Source: Stomoxys calcitrans
Taxonomy: Eukaryota; Arthropoda; Insecta; Diptera; Muscidae
Length of the DNA stretch: 64,000 nucleotides
Assembly (NCBI RefSeq): GCF_963082655.1
Contig: NC_081555.1
Span: 181,638,151 to 181,702,150 of the forward strand
Direction: 5' to 3'
Of this stretch, positions 1 to 12,804 are shown piece after piece. The translations under genes were made by a program, and so were the position numbers. The first letter of the stretch is position 1. Each line of letters starts with the position of its first letter. The notes beneath the pieces were generated by a model. That model saw only the letters and a program-made list of their open reading frames with translations. It had not been told where the DNA came from and made no database searches.

Positions 1-119
1 TCCCTTTATGAGCCTTTGACTGCAAATTATCGAACCGATCTATATGGGAGCGATATCAAGACATAGTTCGATTTTGGCCATCTTTCAAAGAAAGTAAGTA
101 CGAGTTTCGGCTCTATGCC
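1..119 (-). repeat. Type A Helentron relic
   Basis: The stretch contains the phrase 'ACCGATCTATATGGGAG' followed by 'ATATCAAGACATAGTTCG', the reverse-oriented wording of the type A modules found elsewhere in the window. No terminus is visible, and it runs off the window start. Confidence 0.5.
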
Positions 120-497
120 TTTTTTGTACCCTCCACCATATGATGGAGGTATGCTAATTTCGTCATTCTGTTTGTAACTACTCGGAGTATTCGCCTAAGA
201 CCCCAAGTCGATCTAGCCATGTCCGTTCGCCCCTCCATCTGTCCGTCTGTCTGTCTGGCTGTCTGTGCGTCTGTCTGTCCGTCTAATTCTAATACGATTT
301 GGCTAAAATGAGGTGTTTTGTAATGGTTTCCAACAACTAGGCTAAGTATGGTTCAAATTGGTTCATAACCTAATATAGTTGCCATATATACCGATCTGGG
401 GTCTTGACATCTTGAGTATCTAGAGGGCGCAATTCATATCCGATTTGGCTGAAATTTTGCATGACGTATTTTGTTATGACTTCCAACAACCGAGCTC

Positions 498-1285
498 TTT
501 ACTTTACTTTAATTGGCTATGACAGAATAATTCTTCCACTAGCCGAACGTAGAATAGCGTTCCCAGCGCCTCGATCTTCTGCGCTCATTCTAAAATCTCG
601 GACACCAAGTTTCGAGATGTCTCCCGCAACTTGATCTTTCCATCGGGCTTTTGGTCTTCCCGGTTTGCGTGTACCAACGTGTTTGCCTTCAAAAGACTTC
701 TTTGCTGGAGCTTCTTCATCTATTCTGACAACATGACCTAGCCAACGCAGCCGTTGTATTTTGATCCGTGTAACTATGCTATCGTCGTCATTTCGATATG
801 TGATGACTATGAGCACCACATAGGCTGGAACTTTGAGCTCCGACTTGTGTGGTGCCCATCGTTATCACGGGAAGCTTAGCTGAAAGCTACCGGGCGCGTC
901 CACACGTTGCGGATGGTGGAAAGCTCCGTTTTTATGCGGAGTAGCTGCAAATGCGGCCGCGGACAGTCAGCGATTTTCGAGAGGAGAGTCTCAGTGAAGA
1001 GTCAGGTGACAATGACTCTCACTTAAATACTGAGTGCCAATTATACTCGAGATGACAAGACTAGGTAATGACGCCTTCAAATAACCAATGCCCAACATCA
1101 GCGTCTGTTCCCATGTTAGGGGCGGCTGGCGGCGAGCGTCGGATCTTTGAGCAAGCAGCTCGTCACAACGAGGGATACATGTTCAATCCCACAAAACCCA
1201 TGCGGTTGGGGCACTTGGCCAGTAACCCACACCCGGAAAACATAGAACTACTATGAAAAACAAAGGAATAGTAAAAACGGACCCC
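498..1285 (-). mobile_element. Truncated and rearranged LINE with 15-bp target duplication
   Basis: This 788-bp insertion interrupts the Helentron and is flanked by the 15-bp direct repeat CCAACAACCGAGCTC at 483-497 and 1286-1300. On the minus strand it ends at 498 with a short TAAAG-repeat tail preceded by the C-terminal LINE reading frame (517-819). The distal part, about 830-1285, has no frame continuing that ORF. Read on the plus strand it looks like a GC-richer untranslated or 5' region. The two halves therefore appear to be in opposite orientation, as twin-priming inversion would produce. The RTE-like assignment is tentative. Confidence 0.6.
517..819 (-). pseudogene. LINE reverse transcriptase ORF, C-terminal fragment
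   Basis: About 100 residues match the C-terminal tail common in RTE-like and related insect LINEs. They show 'IQRLRWLGHVVRIDEEAPAK', then a basic 'GRPKARWKDQV' motif, then 'DRGAGNAILRSA'. In intact elements this tail follows the RT thumb region. The endonuclease and RT catalytic domains are missing, so it is a 5'-truncated remnant. The frame ends about 20 bp before the TAAAG tail, as expected for a short LINE 3' UTR. Confidence 0.6.
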
Positions 1286-1900
1286 CCAACAACCGAGCTC
1301 AGTATGGTTTAAATCGGTTCATAACCTGATGTACCTGCCATATAAACCGATCTTGAATCTTGACATGTTAAGCCACTAGAGAGCGCAATTCTTATCCGAT
1401 TTGGCTGAAATTTTGCATGAGGTGTTTGGTTAATAATTGTGTCAAATATGGTTCAAATCGGTGCATAAACTGATATATCTGCCATATAAACCGATCTGGG
1501 ATCTTGACTTTTTCAGCCTCTACAGGGCGCAATTATTATCCGATTTGGCTGAATTTTGTAAAACTGCTTCTCCTATGAACTTCAACATACGTGTCAAATA
1601 TAGTTTAAACCGGTCCATATCCTGATACAGCTCCTCTATAAACTGATCTCCCTATTTTATTCTTGAGCCCCTAAAGGGCGTAATTCTTATTCGATTTGGT
1701 TAAAATTTTACACACAATGATGTCAATCATGGATTGAATCGGAATATAACTTGATATAGCTCCAATAGTTTAGCAATTCTTTCCTTTTATCCCTTGTTTG
1801 ACTAAAAAGAGGTACCGGGAAAGGAACTCGACAAATGCAATCCATGGTGAAGGGTATATAAGATTCGGCCTGGCCGAACTTGGCACACTTTTACTTGTTA

Positions 1901-3079
1901 AACAGACAAGCATGGTGGCAACGGACAAACACATGAATATGGCTTGATCGCCCACCATCACCCCATATTTAAAAATGCTACATACAGCATGACAGAAATG
2001 TTTACCCTTCCTATCCTTTGTGTTAAGGTGTTTTTTAAGTAAGTTTTCTCTACCTTACTTTTCCAAATATTAATAAGATCTTCCCTTTGAATAATGAGTG
2101 TGTCAATAACGCTTAGTTTGTTATTGTTTATCTTATAACGCTTTAGGGTGTTCTCCCACTTCGTTGCGGCTCCATTAAAGCATAGTTCAATTTGCTTTAT
2201 TATCGTTTGTCTTGCCTTTATTATTTTAGATGAGCCCGCATTTTGTGCCATTGTGGAAGCTTTGTTAGGTGTTCGTTATAAAAGTTCCATCGATTCACAG
2301 ATAATAGCTAAGGAAGTTGCACTTCGTGCTCCAAGGTACTTTGTGGGTTTTATTTGAGATGCGTTAGTTAAGCGTTTAGTTCAGGCATTTCAAAACTTTC
2401 GCACCAGTATGGAAACTTGAAGTAATTGTGTGATGCATCAGGCCAAAGGTGAAGATCTAGAAATTTTCCATTTCTTATGTGGAAGTTTTGTCACAGATAG
2501 TGTGTATGTTTGCTTTGCCATGGAACTCTTGAAATGCTGCAAAAGATTTGGACCATTTTTATTTGGTTTTGTTTTTGCTTGCAATACATCAACTTTGGTT
2601 GTCACTTTACCATATGATGAGAGATCTTAGACACATGACAGTGAAGACTGCCTGCTTTTTTATGTGAATACATAAAGGTTAGGTTGTATAAATTTACCAC
2701 CATTTTGAATGGAACACTTGCGTTATTTAAATTCGTTTAAAAGTGAGCGGTTGTGAATCAAGGAAAACACTGAGGATGAATTATTTATGGAAGAAAGCAA
2801 CAAAAGTGGTATACCTAAAATGTATGTGGAATAGAATCGCTCCATTTTGATTTAATGTGCTATCAAGATTTCAAATCAGTTGACAGCTATTGACAGCTGC
2901 ATCATTACCTTTGGCACAGATAGCGAGCAGTTTATTGAAACTCACTTTTTAAAATTTCATGGAATTTTGGTAAAAAATTGGCTTTTTATGGGCTCAAGAC
3001 CTTAAACCGGGTTATAAACTACACAGAAAAAAAATTTACTTACATTTTTCATTCAAAAATGTAATCATAAATGAAAATA
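1901..3079. other. AT-rich intergenic block, no supported gene
   Basis: No repeat family that I recognise occurs here. A minus-strand open frame at 1958-2251 encodes 97 residues, lysine-, asparagine- and isoleucine-rich with a stretch 'CFNGAATKWENTLKRYKINN'. It has no recognised motif and an upstream in-frame stop, so it could be a chance frame or a decayed exon. A short plus-strand frame at 2430-2630 is equally unconvincing. Confidence 0.4.
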
Positions 3080-3736
3080 TCTTATATATAAAAATCAATT
3101 TGTGTTTGTTTGTTTGTATGTTTGTGTGTTCCTTATAGACTCAGAAACGGCTGAACCTATTTTCTTGAAATTTTCACAGATGGTGCATAATGATCCCGTG
3201 GTGAAAATAGGGCAATACATTTTTGATATCTGAAGGGGGGGCGGACCCTCCCCCTAACCCTAATTTTCAGAAACGCCAGATCTCGGAGATGGGTGGTGCG
3301 ATTTAAGCGAAATTTTGTGTGCTCTCATATAGTACCCTAAAAATAAAAATTTGGTATCCAAATTGCGGATGGGGTACCTAGCGGGGCCGCCCCACCCTAA
3401 AACCTACCAAACATATATTTAGACCAATCACGACAATATGGGACTCAAATGAAAGGTATTTAGGACGAGAAAACGTATCTGGTATCCATTTGTCGAACCA
3501 AGTGATAGGGGGACCAGCCCAACCCCCAAAACACCCCTAAATCGGACATATTTACCGACCATGGCAATATGGGAGTCAAATGAAAGGTATTTGCGAGTAG
3601 AATACGAATCTGATATCCAAATGTGGGACCACGTTTCTGGGGGTCCACCCCTTCCCCAAAACACCCCTCAAACAGGACTTATTTACTGACCATGGGTATA
3701 TGGGGCTTAAATAAAAGGTATTTGAGTGTAGAATTA

Positions 3737-3898
3737 TTTATTCCCAGAATTAGAAGAAACATATATGCGAGATCATATGCTGTTAGAGTAGCAAGATGCT
3801 GGAACCGACTGCCTCATGAATTACGCATCTTTTCCCATTCCAACAACGTTTTCCGTTTAAAACTTTTTGATTTTTATAACTCTTTTGCTGATGGTTAA
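3737..3898 (+). pseudogene. LINE ORF2 C-terminal fragment
   Basis: The residues run 'LFIPRIRRNIYARSYAVRV' then 'ARCWNRLPHELRIF', ending with a stop at 3896-3898. 'Y(A)xSYxVRxxRxWNxLP' is the typical C-terminal signature of CR1/Jockey-like insect LINE reverse transcriptases. Everything N-terminal to it is missing. The frame runs upstream into Helitron sequence only by accident of the insertion. Confidence 0.6.
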
Positions 3899-4252
3899 TT
3901 TTTTTCTCCTTGTTCTATTCTTACATCGGATTTTCAAAGCTGCACTATTTTTAAAAATAGCTGCGCTTTTTTTAATTCTTGTGCACTTTGTTGGAACACT
4001 TTCTATTTATCGCTCTCTTCCATTTGGATTTCTTTTATATTCTTTATTTTTAATGGCTGGGGAGCCAAATATTGGGTAAATAATAAATAATAATAATAAA
4101 TAATAATAAAGTACCTCATTATGTTAAGAAATGAATTTAATTATCTGTTATACTCAGGTTACTGAAATGTTTGTATGTAATTATTTTATGGGCCTTATTG
4201 GCTTTATATTACATATTTGGTTAATAAATGAAATGAAATGAAATGAAATGAA
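3737..4252 (+). mobile_element. 5'-truncated LINE inserted in Helitron
   Basis: The insertion splits a Helitron module. The uninterrupted wording 'GTAGAATTAGAATCTG' occurs at about 4618, while here ATTA (3733-3736) is repeated as ATTA at 4253-4256. The insert starts with the C-terminal coding end of a LINE (3737-3898), continues through a T-rich 3' UTR, and ends in an imperfect (GAAAT)n tail at about 4228-4252. Confidence 0.65.
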
Positions 4253-5998
4253 ATTAGAATCTGATATCCAAATATGGGACCAAGTGTTTGGGGGGCCGCT
4301 TTTCCCCAAAAACCTCCCACAAAGGGGACACATTTAAGACCATAGCCACATGGGGCTCAAATGAAAGGTCTTTGGGAGTAAAGCACAAATCTGATATCAA
4401 TATTTGGGAAAAGTGTCTATGGGGCCACCCCACCCCCACAACACCACCCAACCCCCCAAACACCCCTAAATCGGACATATTTACCGATCATGGCAATATG
4501 GGACTCAAATGAAAGGTATTTGCGAGTAGAATACGAATACCCTTCCCCAAAACACGCCCCAAACAGGACTTATTTACTGACCATGGGAATATGGGGCTTA
4601 AATAAAAGGTTTTTGAGTGTAGAATTAGAATCTGATATCCAAATATGAGACCAAGTGTTTGGGGGCCGCTTTTCCCCAAAAACCTGCCCCAAAGGGGACA
4701 AATTGACGACCATAGCCATATTGGGCTCAAATGAAAGGTCTTTGAGAGTAAAGCACGAATCTGCTATCAATATTTAGGAAAAGTGTCTATGGGGCCACCC
4801 CACTCCCACAACACCACCCAAATAGTAAGTATTTGCTGACTTTTGCAATATGAGGCTCCAATAAGAGGGTTTTTAGAGTGGAACACAAATCCGATATATA
4901 TTTTCAAGGCCAACTCACTGAGTGGCCGCCCATCCCCCAAAACACCTCTCAAGCCGGTCACGTTTGCCGTCTATGGAAATATGGGGCTCAAATTAAAGGT
5001 ATTTGGGAGTAGACCACGTATCTGATATCAACATTAGGGACCAACTGTCTAGAAGACGTCCCACCACCATAACAACCTATTTGGAGATTGTTATGGTGGT
5101 ATTGCTCATATTTGCTCATCAAGACAATTTGACTCGTAAAGAGAGTGGAACTAAATATTTATAGTTTTTAGGGCCAATACCCCAAACCGGACATATTTGC
5201 TGACTTTTGCAATAAGGAGTTTAAATGAGATTTGAAAACGTCTTTGATATCCAATTTTGAGGCCAATGGCAATATGGGGTTCAAATAAATGATATATAGA
5301 TATATGAGAATAGAGCACGTTGCTGACATATTTTCCGGGCTTAGTGTTTACTTAGTGCGACGACCCTAATCCCAAAAACACCCCTAAATAGGCCATATAC
5401 ACCGACCATGTCAATGTGGAGCTTAAATGAAAGGTATTGGGGGGTAGAGCAAGAATTGATACCCACTTTCGGCACCAATTTTCTGGGGATGAACCCCTTT
5501 CCCAAAATACCCCACAAGCAGCAATTTTTTAGTGACCATCGCAAAATGGGTCTCAAATAAAGATATTTGAGAGCAGAAAACGAATTTGCTATCCAAATTT
5601 AGGACCATGTATTTAGGGAATCACCACTTCCCCAAAACACCCCGCAAAGGGGTATTTAAGATTAGAAAACGAATTTGATAACCTATTTTGGACCATGTGT
5701 TTGGTGGACGCCTCATCGTGTAAACTCCCCTAAACCAATGGCAATATGGGGTTTAAATAAATGGTTTTTGAAAGAAGAGCACGATGCTGATATTTATTCA
5801 GGGCCAAGTGCCTGGGTGGCCACCTCACCCCCGAAAACACCCCTAAATCAGATATCATGAGAGTAGCAGGCTGAAATAAAGTATTTTAAGAATGGAGTAC
5901 ACCTAACATCCAAACTTAAATTCGTAGTCCAATAAAAATCATATGGGATTCGGACAAAGGCACTTATATTGTTAAATTGTTAGTCAAGCGATATACTA

Positions 5999-6236
5999 TT
6001 GGGTTGCCCAAAAAGTAATTGCGGATTTTTTAAAAGAAAGCAAATGCATTTTTAATAAAACTTAGAATGAACTTTAATCAAATATACTTTTTTTCTAAAG
6101 CAAGCTAAAAGTAACAGCTGATAACTGACAGAAGAAAGAATGCAATTACAGAGTCACAAGCTGTAAAAAAATTCGTCAACGCCGACTATCCGCGGAAATT
6201 GCGGAAAAATCCGCAATTACTTTTTGGGCAACCCAA
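5999..6236 (+). mobile_element. Mariner-type MITE (copy 1)
   Basis: The 238-bp element has terminal inverted repeats starting TTGGGTTGCCCAAAAAGTAA and ending in the complement, flanked by TA on both sides (5997-5998 and 6237-6238). The TIR wording resembles mellifera-type mariners. There is no transposase ORF. The paralogous Helitron at about 31621-31640 has the same flanks without the insertion, which fixes both ends of the element. Confidence 0.85.
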
Positions 6237-6357
6237 TATTTTCGTAGCATGGTATTTCACTAAAAGCTCTTTAATTTTCGAAAATAAATATTCCAAGGAA
6301 ACGTTTGTTCCATATAAAGTAAAAGAAGGCGCAGCGGAACGGGCCCGGGTCAGCTAG

Positions 6358-8080
6358 TATTGATATAAATATCGAAGTCTTCAACCTTTTAAGAACTTTA
6401 CGCTTCAACAATGATACGAATCTATGCTGACAAACAGATAAAACTTTAATAGCGCCCGAGAACTCGGCCATGCTCTAATGATTGCAAGTGTGCAATAGGT
6501 AAATATGTTGATTTAAAGAATATGAATATGTATGAAGAGATGTAAGTACTCGTATGTCTTCGACAATTCGCGACCATTGCCATCTGGGTGGGCGGGTGTG
6601 TGTTTGTGCATTTCCGCTTGAGTGGAGTCTAACCATGGAATTTGCACTTGCCGCTATGTAAGAGGCCATTTGTGTGTCCATGTTCTGTTGAGTATGGGTA
6701 TATCATCATGTGAGTGTGGTAAATCATCAAAAACAATTGTGTTAAGCAGGCTGAATGGTACTTAAGACACAATGACACCAACTCATGTTGCACTTTGCCT
6801 CAATGTGCTGTGTGTTGTGTTGCATTACCGTGCACTTGAGTAAATTTGCCCTTTCACATACTTTGTTGGATCGTTTCATTTGCTCGTGAATGTGTGTTCA
6901 AGATGGCTCGACGACAGCAAAGGCCACGGCGCTCTTCTCGCCGCGCAAAGGCTTTAGATATCCACCAGCGCTTATTGGTACCGGCATGAGCCCCACCCGT
7001 AGTTGCGGTTCTGGGTATGTGTGGCGTTTTTTGTATGCTTGTGACGTTTGCATTCAACAAGAAATTTGCATAAATCAAGGCGACTTGGACCTGGGTATTG
7101 CTCCACAACATCAAGAGTCGACAAAGACAAGCCTAAATGTGATGACATTCGTTCAGAAACAAGATGCTCTCTTGGAAGCCACCAGCTATTATTCCACTGT
7201 CCTTAACACCAGTCGTCGAGATTGTCAAATAAATATCAACGACATGGGTGTCCCTTAGCAGCGAACCAAGAAACTAATCCAACCAAACTTCCAGCCCCGC
7301 GGCCCCGAAAAAAATTTGAAATGTTAATTCCTAATTGCACAAAGATGGCATATTTGCATACTTGAGTTGGGTTCAAGTGAGCGAGAGGGAGCATTAATAA
7401 GACCTCGGTTTGGGCCAAGTCCTCATGTACTCATTACCATTACAAAGGAGATGACCGGCCCACTTGGCGCATAGAAAAAGTGTCATTTGCAAAGGAGAAA
7501 AGGATAACCCACTGCTAACTGGTCTCTGCACATTTTGAAGTGCTTGTGGTGTTTATGAAAACAACTCAAGGATTTTGTTAGTTGGAGGATGTTAATGTCA
7601 GAAGCGCCTTTCCTCCCCTTTATCAATGCGACAACCACACAATCCAATCTTGGCATCATGATTTATGTAATTTGTGATTATCTCTCAGATTTGGACACTT
7701 GCGGCTTTTGTTGTTCGTGCAACGTTTACCCTGAACTGAAATTGCAACACGAAACAGTTGAAAATTTGGCCAGCCATTTTGCGTGATAAACCACAAGAAA
7801 TACACTTGCATTGCGCTGCATTGGTGGTTCGTGGTGCTGCACAATGGTGGGAGTTTTGAAAACGGCTAGGTTGTCAGTTTGGTCAAAGACTCAAAACGTC
7901 GTTATGCCAGAAATAATTGTTAAACCAGGCATTAAATGAAACGCTAAAGTTGTGGCATTTAAAGCATTTTATATAAGAGATTTGCCATGCCACAAATGCA
8001 ATTCAAAGTTAAATTGCGTTGGAGGCGAAAAAATTGGCACTCGCAAAGCCTAAATGTAATGATAATGACAATATCCACTC
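6358..8080. other. Single-copy-like intergenic DNA
   Basis: GC content is somewhat higher than in the flanking repeats and no repeat phrase is seen. Open frames here, for example 122 codons at 6890-7258, overlap on both strands, lack any motif and have no convincing splice context. I see no gene. Confidence 0.4.
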
Positions 8081-8187
8081 TTAGAGGATGGACCAAATCG
8101 GATTGAAGCTCAACCGACCAATATCAACCGAAATTTATTATTTAAAATTTGTGCTATGCGACAACAGCTCGACGGAAATCCACTGTG

Positions 8188-8310
8188 AGTCATTTTTGGC
8201 TAAATGGAAACGTCAATAAACAAAACTTTCTCGTCTGGGGTGAAGAATAGTTCTATGCGGTACAAGAGTCCATGCATGCCGAAAAAATTGCAGTTTGGTG
8301 TGCTTTGGTA
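8188..8310 (+). pseudogene. Tc1/mariner transposase fragment (decayed)
   Basis: The translation gives 'SHFWLNGNVNKQNFLVWGEE', an in-frame TAG at 8248-8250, then 'VQESMHAEKIAVWCAL'. This aligns with the catalytic-core segment of the palindromic element at 9450-10060 (HFWLNGYVNKQN, HPEKCTVWCGL). The surrounding sequence has lost frame on both sides and no TIR is visible. It is an old, independently decayed member of the same transposase family. Confidence 0.6.
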
Positions 8311-8397
8311 TCATCGGTTCGTTACTCTCTACACCACCACCGTCGTACAGATATTTATGGCTTTGTGCATTTGTTTGCAACGCTTAGAAGGATAAAA

Positions 8398-9340
8398 GCT
8401 AGACCCATTGATAAGTATACCTATCACTTCCTGATTCGATATAGTTATGTCCATCTGTCAGTCCAGGTATTTTTGTGATCATGATGCAGGTCGCATTTGT
8501 TGTCCGATTGCCATAAAATTTTGCACAAGTCAAGGTATTGGTATGCTATTGGAGATATATCAAGTTAAAGTCCAATTCGGACTATAAGTAAATTGAATGT
8601 TAAAGACCATAGTAGTCATTGGGTAATATTTCAGTCCATTCAGACAATAAATGCGCCTTGTAGGGGCTCAAGAAGTATATTCGGGAGATCGGTTTATATA
8701 AGAGCTGTATCAGGCTACAGATCGATAAAGACCATATCGAACACGTACGTTGAAAGTCATGGGAGAATCTGTTGTATACAATTTCAGCAAAATCAGATAA
8801 GAATTGCGCTCTCTAGAGGCCTTAGAAGTCAATATCCCAGATCGGTTTATATGACTGCTATATCAGGTTATGGACCGATTTAAACCATATTTGGCCCAGT
8901 TGTTGGAAGTCATAACAAACGACTTCATTCCAAACTTCAGCCAAATCTTATACGATTTGGCTGAAGTTTGCGCCCTCTAGTTGTTCAAGAAGTCAAGATC
9001 TAAGATCGATTCATATGGCAGCTATATCAGGTAATAAACCGATTTGAACCATACTTAGCACAGTTGTTGGAAGTGATACCAAAACAGCACGTGCAAAATT
9101 TCAGTTAAATCGGCTGAGAATTGCGCCCTCTATATGCTCAAGAATCAAGACCCAAGTTTATATGGCTGCTTAATAGAAACACAGACCGGTTTGCCCCATC
9201 TATAATCCCAACCGACCTACACTTATAGGAAGTATTTGTGCAAAATTTCAAGGTCTAGCTTTACTCCTCCAAATGTTATCGTGCTTTCGACAGACGGACG
9301 GACGGACGGACATTGCTAGACCGACTTAAAATGTTATAAC
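8398..9340 (-). mobile_element. Type A Helentron relic
   Basis: The modules are in reverse orientation ('GATCGGTTTATATxxxAGCTGTATCAGG', 'CAAAATTTCAGC..AATCGGATAAGAATTGCGCCCTCTAG'), followed at 9290-9312 by a GACGGACGGACGGAC tract and 'GACTTAAAATGTTATAACGAT', which is the 5' region read backwards. The 5' terminus is truncated at about 9348. Confidence 0.6.
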
Positions 9341-9349
9341 GATAAACAT

Positions 9350-9440
9350 GTAAAAAGGCATTAAGTTAGGACACACCTAACTTTGGATATCCACCACCTC
9401 GGGATAACTTATGCACCCAAATTCGGCACGGACATTGAGT
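9350..9440 (-). mobile_element. Type A Helentron 3'-end fragment
   Basis: 'GTAAAAAGGCATTAAGTTAG' then 'CCTAACTTTGGATATCCACC' is a diverged copy of the type A 3' end in reverse orientation (compare 51262-51317). It abuts the 5' side of the preceding relic and the palindromic transposon. Confidence 0.5.
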
Positions 9441-9564
9441 GGTCTAATATAAAGGGTGATTTTTTTGAGGTTAGGATTTTCATGCATTAGTATTTGACAG
9501 ATCACGTGGGATTTCAGACATGGTGTCAAAGAGAAAGATGCTCAGTATGCTTTGACATTTCATC

Positions 9565-9646
9565 ATGAATAGACTTACTAACGAGCAACGCTTGCAAATC
9601 ATTGAATTTTATTACCAAAATCAGTGTTCGGTTCGAAATGTGTTCA
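9565..9646 (+). pseudogene. Transposase N-terminal fragment in left arm
   Basis: 'MNRLTNEQRLQIIEFYYQNQ' followed by CSVRNVF is the start of the N-terminal helix-turn-helix DNA-binding region of a Tc1/mariner-superfamily transposase. The same fragment is mirrored on the minus strand at 9864-9946 in the other arm. After the arm boundary the plus-strand frame continues into antisense of the catalytic core, so no functional protein results. Confidence 0.65.
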
Positions 9647-9863
9647 TTCACCGTAACGTTGCGTCCAACAGCATCTTTGAAAAAATACGGTCCAATGATT
9701 CCACCAGCGTACAAACCACACCAAACAGTGCATTTTTCGGGATGCATGGGCAGTTCTTGAACGGCTTCTGGTTGCTCTTCACTCCAAATGCGGCAATTTT
9801 GCTTATTTACGTAGCCATTCAACCAGAAATGAGCCTCATCGCTGAACAAAATTTGTCAAAATT
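9647..9863 (-). pseudogene. Transposase catalytic-core fragment
   Basis: On the minus strand the centre encodes 'FSDEAHFWLNGYVNKQN', then 'PMHPEKCTVWCGL' and 'AGGIIGPYFFKDAVGRN'. The Asp in FSDE is the first acidic residue of the DD(E/D) triad in this family. The second and third catalytic blocks are absent here; a different copy at 58.5 kb keeps the second. The core is cut off at both ends by the arm junctions, so it cannot encode an active enzyme. Confidence 0.7.
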
Positions 9864-10060
9864 TGAACACATTTCGAACCGAACACTGATTTTGGTAATA
9901 AAATTCAATGATTTGCAAGCGTTGCTCGTTAGTAAGTCTATTCATGATGAAATGTCAAAGCATACTGAGCATCTTTCTCTTTGACACCATGTCTGAAATC
10001 CCACGTGATCTGTCAAATACTAATGCATGAAAATCCTAACCTCAAAAAAATCACCCTTTA

Positions 10061-10735
10061 TATGTAACTATTCTTTTTGGCAGATATATTCAATTATAAA
10101 TTGATCTGAACCATATTAAAGTCGGATATCGTGAGGCTCAGAAAAAACTGACTGTTTTAAATAAGCTTCAGTCCGAAATCGGTTAAAAAATAAAGCTTTA
10201 TGGCCTTCAGACTCTTTATCGGGAGATCGGTCTATATGGCAGTTATATCTTAATATAGTCCGATCTGAACCATATTTAGGTCAGCTGTCGGGAGGCTTAA
10301 AATAACCCTCTGTTTTCAATTTCAGCGAAATCGGGTTATAAATAAAGCTTTTATGGGCTTCGGACCCTTTATCGGGAGATCGGTCTATATGACAGCTATA
10401 TCTAAATATAGTCCGATCTGAAACATATTTAGGTCAGCTGTCTGGAGGCTTAAAATAACTCACTGTTTTAAATTTCAGCGAAATCGGGTAATAAATAAAG
10501 CTTTTATGGGCTTCGGACCCTTTATCGGGAGATCGGTCTATATGGCAGCTGTATTTAAATATGGACCGATCTAATCCATATTTAGGTCAGATAACGGGAG
10601 GCTTTAAATAACCCTATCCTACGGTGCTGGGTATAAAAAAAAAAATATATATATATATATATATAGACACATATTTCGAGGAGTTACAAGCGGAATGACG
10701 AAACTAGTATACCCCCACCCTATGGTGTAGGGTAT
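10061..10735 (-). mobile_element. Type A Helentron fragment with three 153-bp units
   Basis: 'GATCGGTCTATATGGCAG' phrases have their GTCTAT at 10230, 10383 and 10536, exactly 153 bp apart. After an (AT)n run at about 10645-10665 comes the reversed 5' end 'GGAATGACGAAACTAGTATA' and 'CCTATGGTGTAGGGTATAAA', ending at about 10735. The 3' hairpin end is missing, apparently lost where the palindromic transposon sits. Confidence 0.65.
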
Positions 10736-10866
10736 AAAAAGTTATTGGAAAAGGCGAACACAATACCAGCCTTAACGTAGTATTTCGTCGGTCCCCAACT
10801 GCTATGTTTTAGCGAAGTTCGACTCTATATCTAAACCTATTTTTATAGTCATAGACAAGACTCGTT

Positions 10867-12804
<1,938 letters not shown>

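Larger units (their letters stand above)
120..1900 (+). mobile_element. Type A DINE-1-like Helentron, split by a LINE
   Basis: The 5' end reads TTTTTGTACCCTCCACC, followed by 'GTCGATCTAGCCATGTCCG' and a short GTCTGTC tract at about 236-284, the arrangement of Drosophila DINE-1/INE-1. The interior is a tandem of modules with a 'CATATAxACCGATCT' phrase at 391, 1347, 1491 and (diverged) 1643. After subtracting the inserted LINE and its 15-bp duplication, the first step is exactly 153 bp. The 3' end carries the hairpin TTCGGCCTGGCCGAA at about 1867-1881, then an ACTTTTACTTGTT terminus. It has no coding capacity, so it is non-autonomous. Confidence 0.75.
3080..6357 (+). mobile_element. Non-autonomous Helitron copy 1
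   Basis: The 5' end is A|TCTTATATATAAAAATCAA and the 3' end GCGGAACGGGCCCGGGTCAG-CTAG|T. This fits the Helitron rules (TC at the start, CTRR at the end, a GC-rich palindrome just inside the 3' end, insertion between A and T). The first 300 bp carry the phrase 'GACTCAGAAACGGCTGAACC', also common to the other copies. The interior consists of diverged modules of about 130 bp ('ATGGCAATATGGG..CTCAAATGAAAGGTATTTG..GATATCCAAAT..GGGACCA'). A LINE (3737-4252) and a MITE (5999-6236) are inserted. No Rep/helicase ORF is present. Confidence 0.75.
9450..10060 (-). mobile_element. Palindromic Tc1/mariner derivative with perfect 197-bp arms
   Basis: The 611-bp element is flanked by TA (9448-9449 and 10061-10062), and its TIR begins TAAAGGGTGATTTTTTTGAG. 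The left arm 9450-9646 and right arm 9864-10060 are exact reverse complements over 197 bp by eye. Each arm carries the TIR, a leader and the first 27 or so codons of a transposase starting at ATG 9565 (left) or its mirror (right). The 217-bp centre holds a minus-strand piece of the catalytic domain. It looks like an internally deleted copy whose 3' half was replaced by an inverted 5' end. Confidence 0.85.

Noticed and set aside
1068..1256. A 62-codon frame in the right half of the first LINE insertion.
   Set aside because: It lies in what looks like LINE leader or 5' sequence and has no motif. Kept only as part of the insertion.
6890..7258. A 122-codon plus-strand frame overlapping an 86-codon minus frame.
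   Set aside because: No recognised motif and no supporting context.
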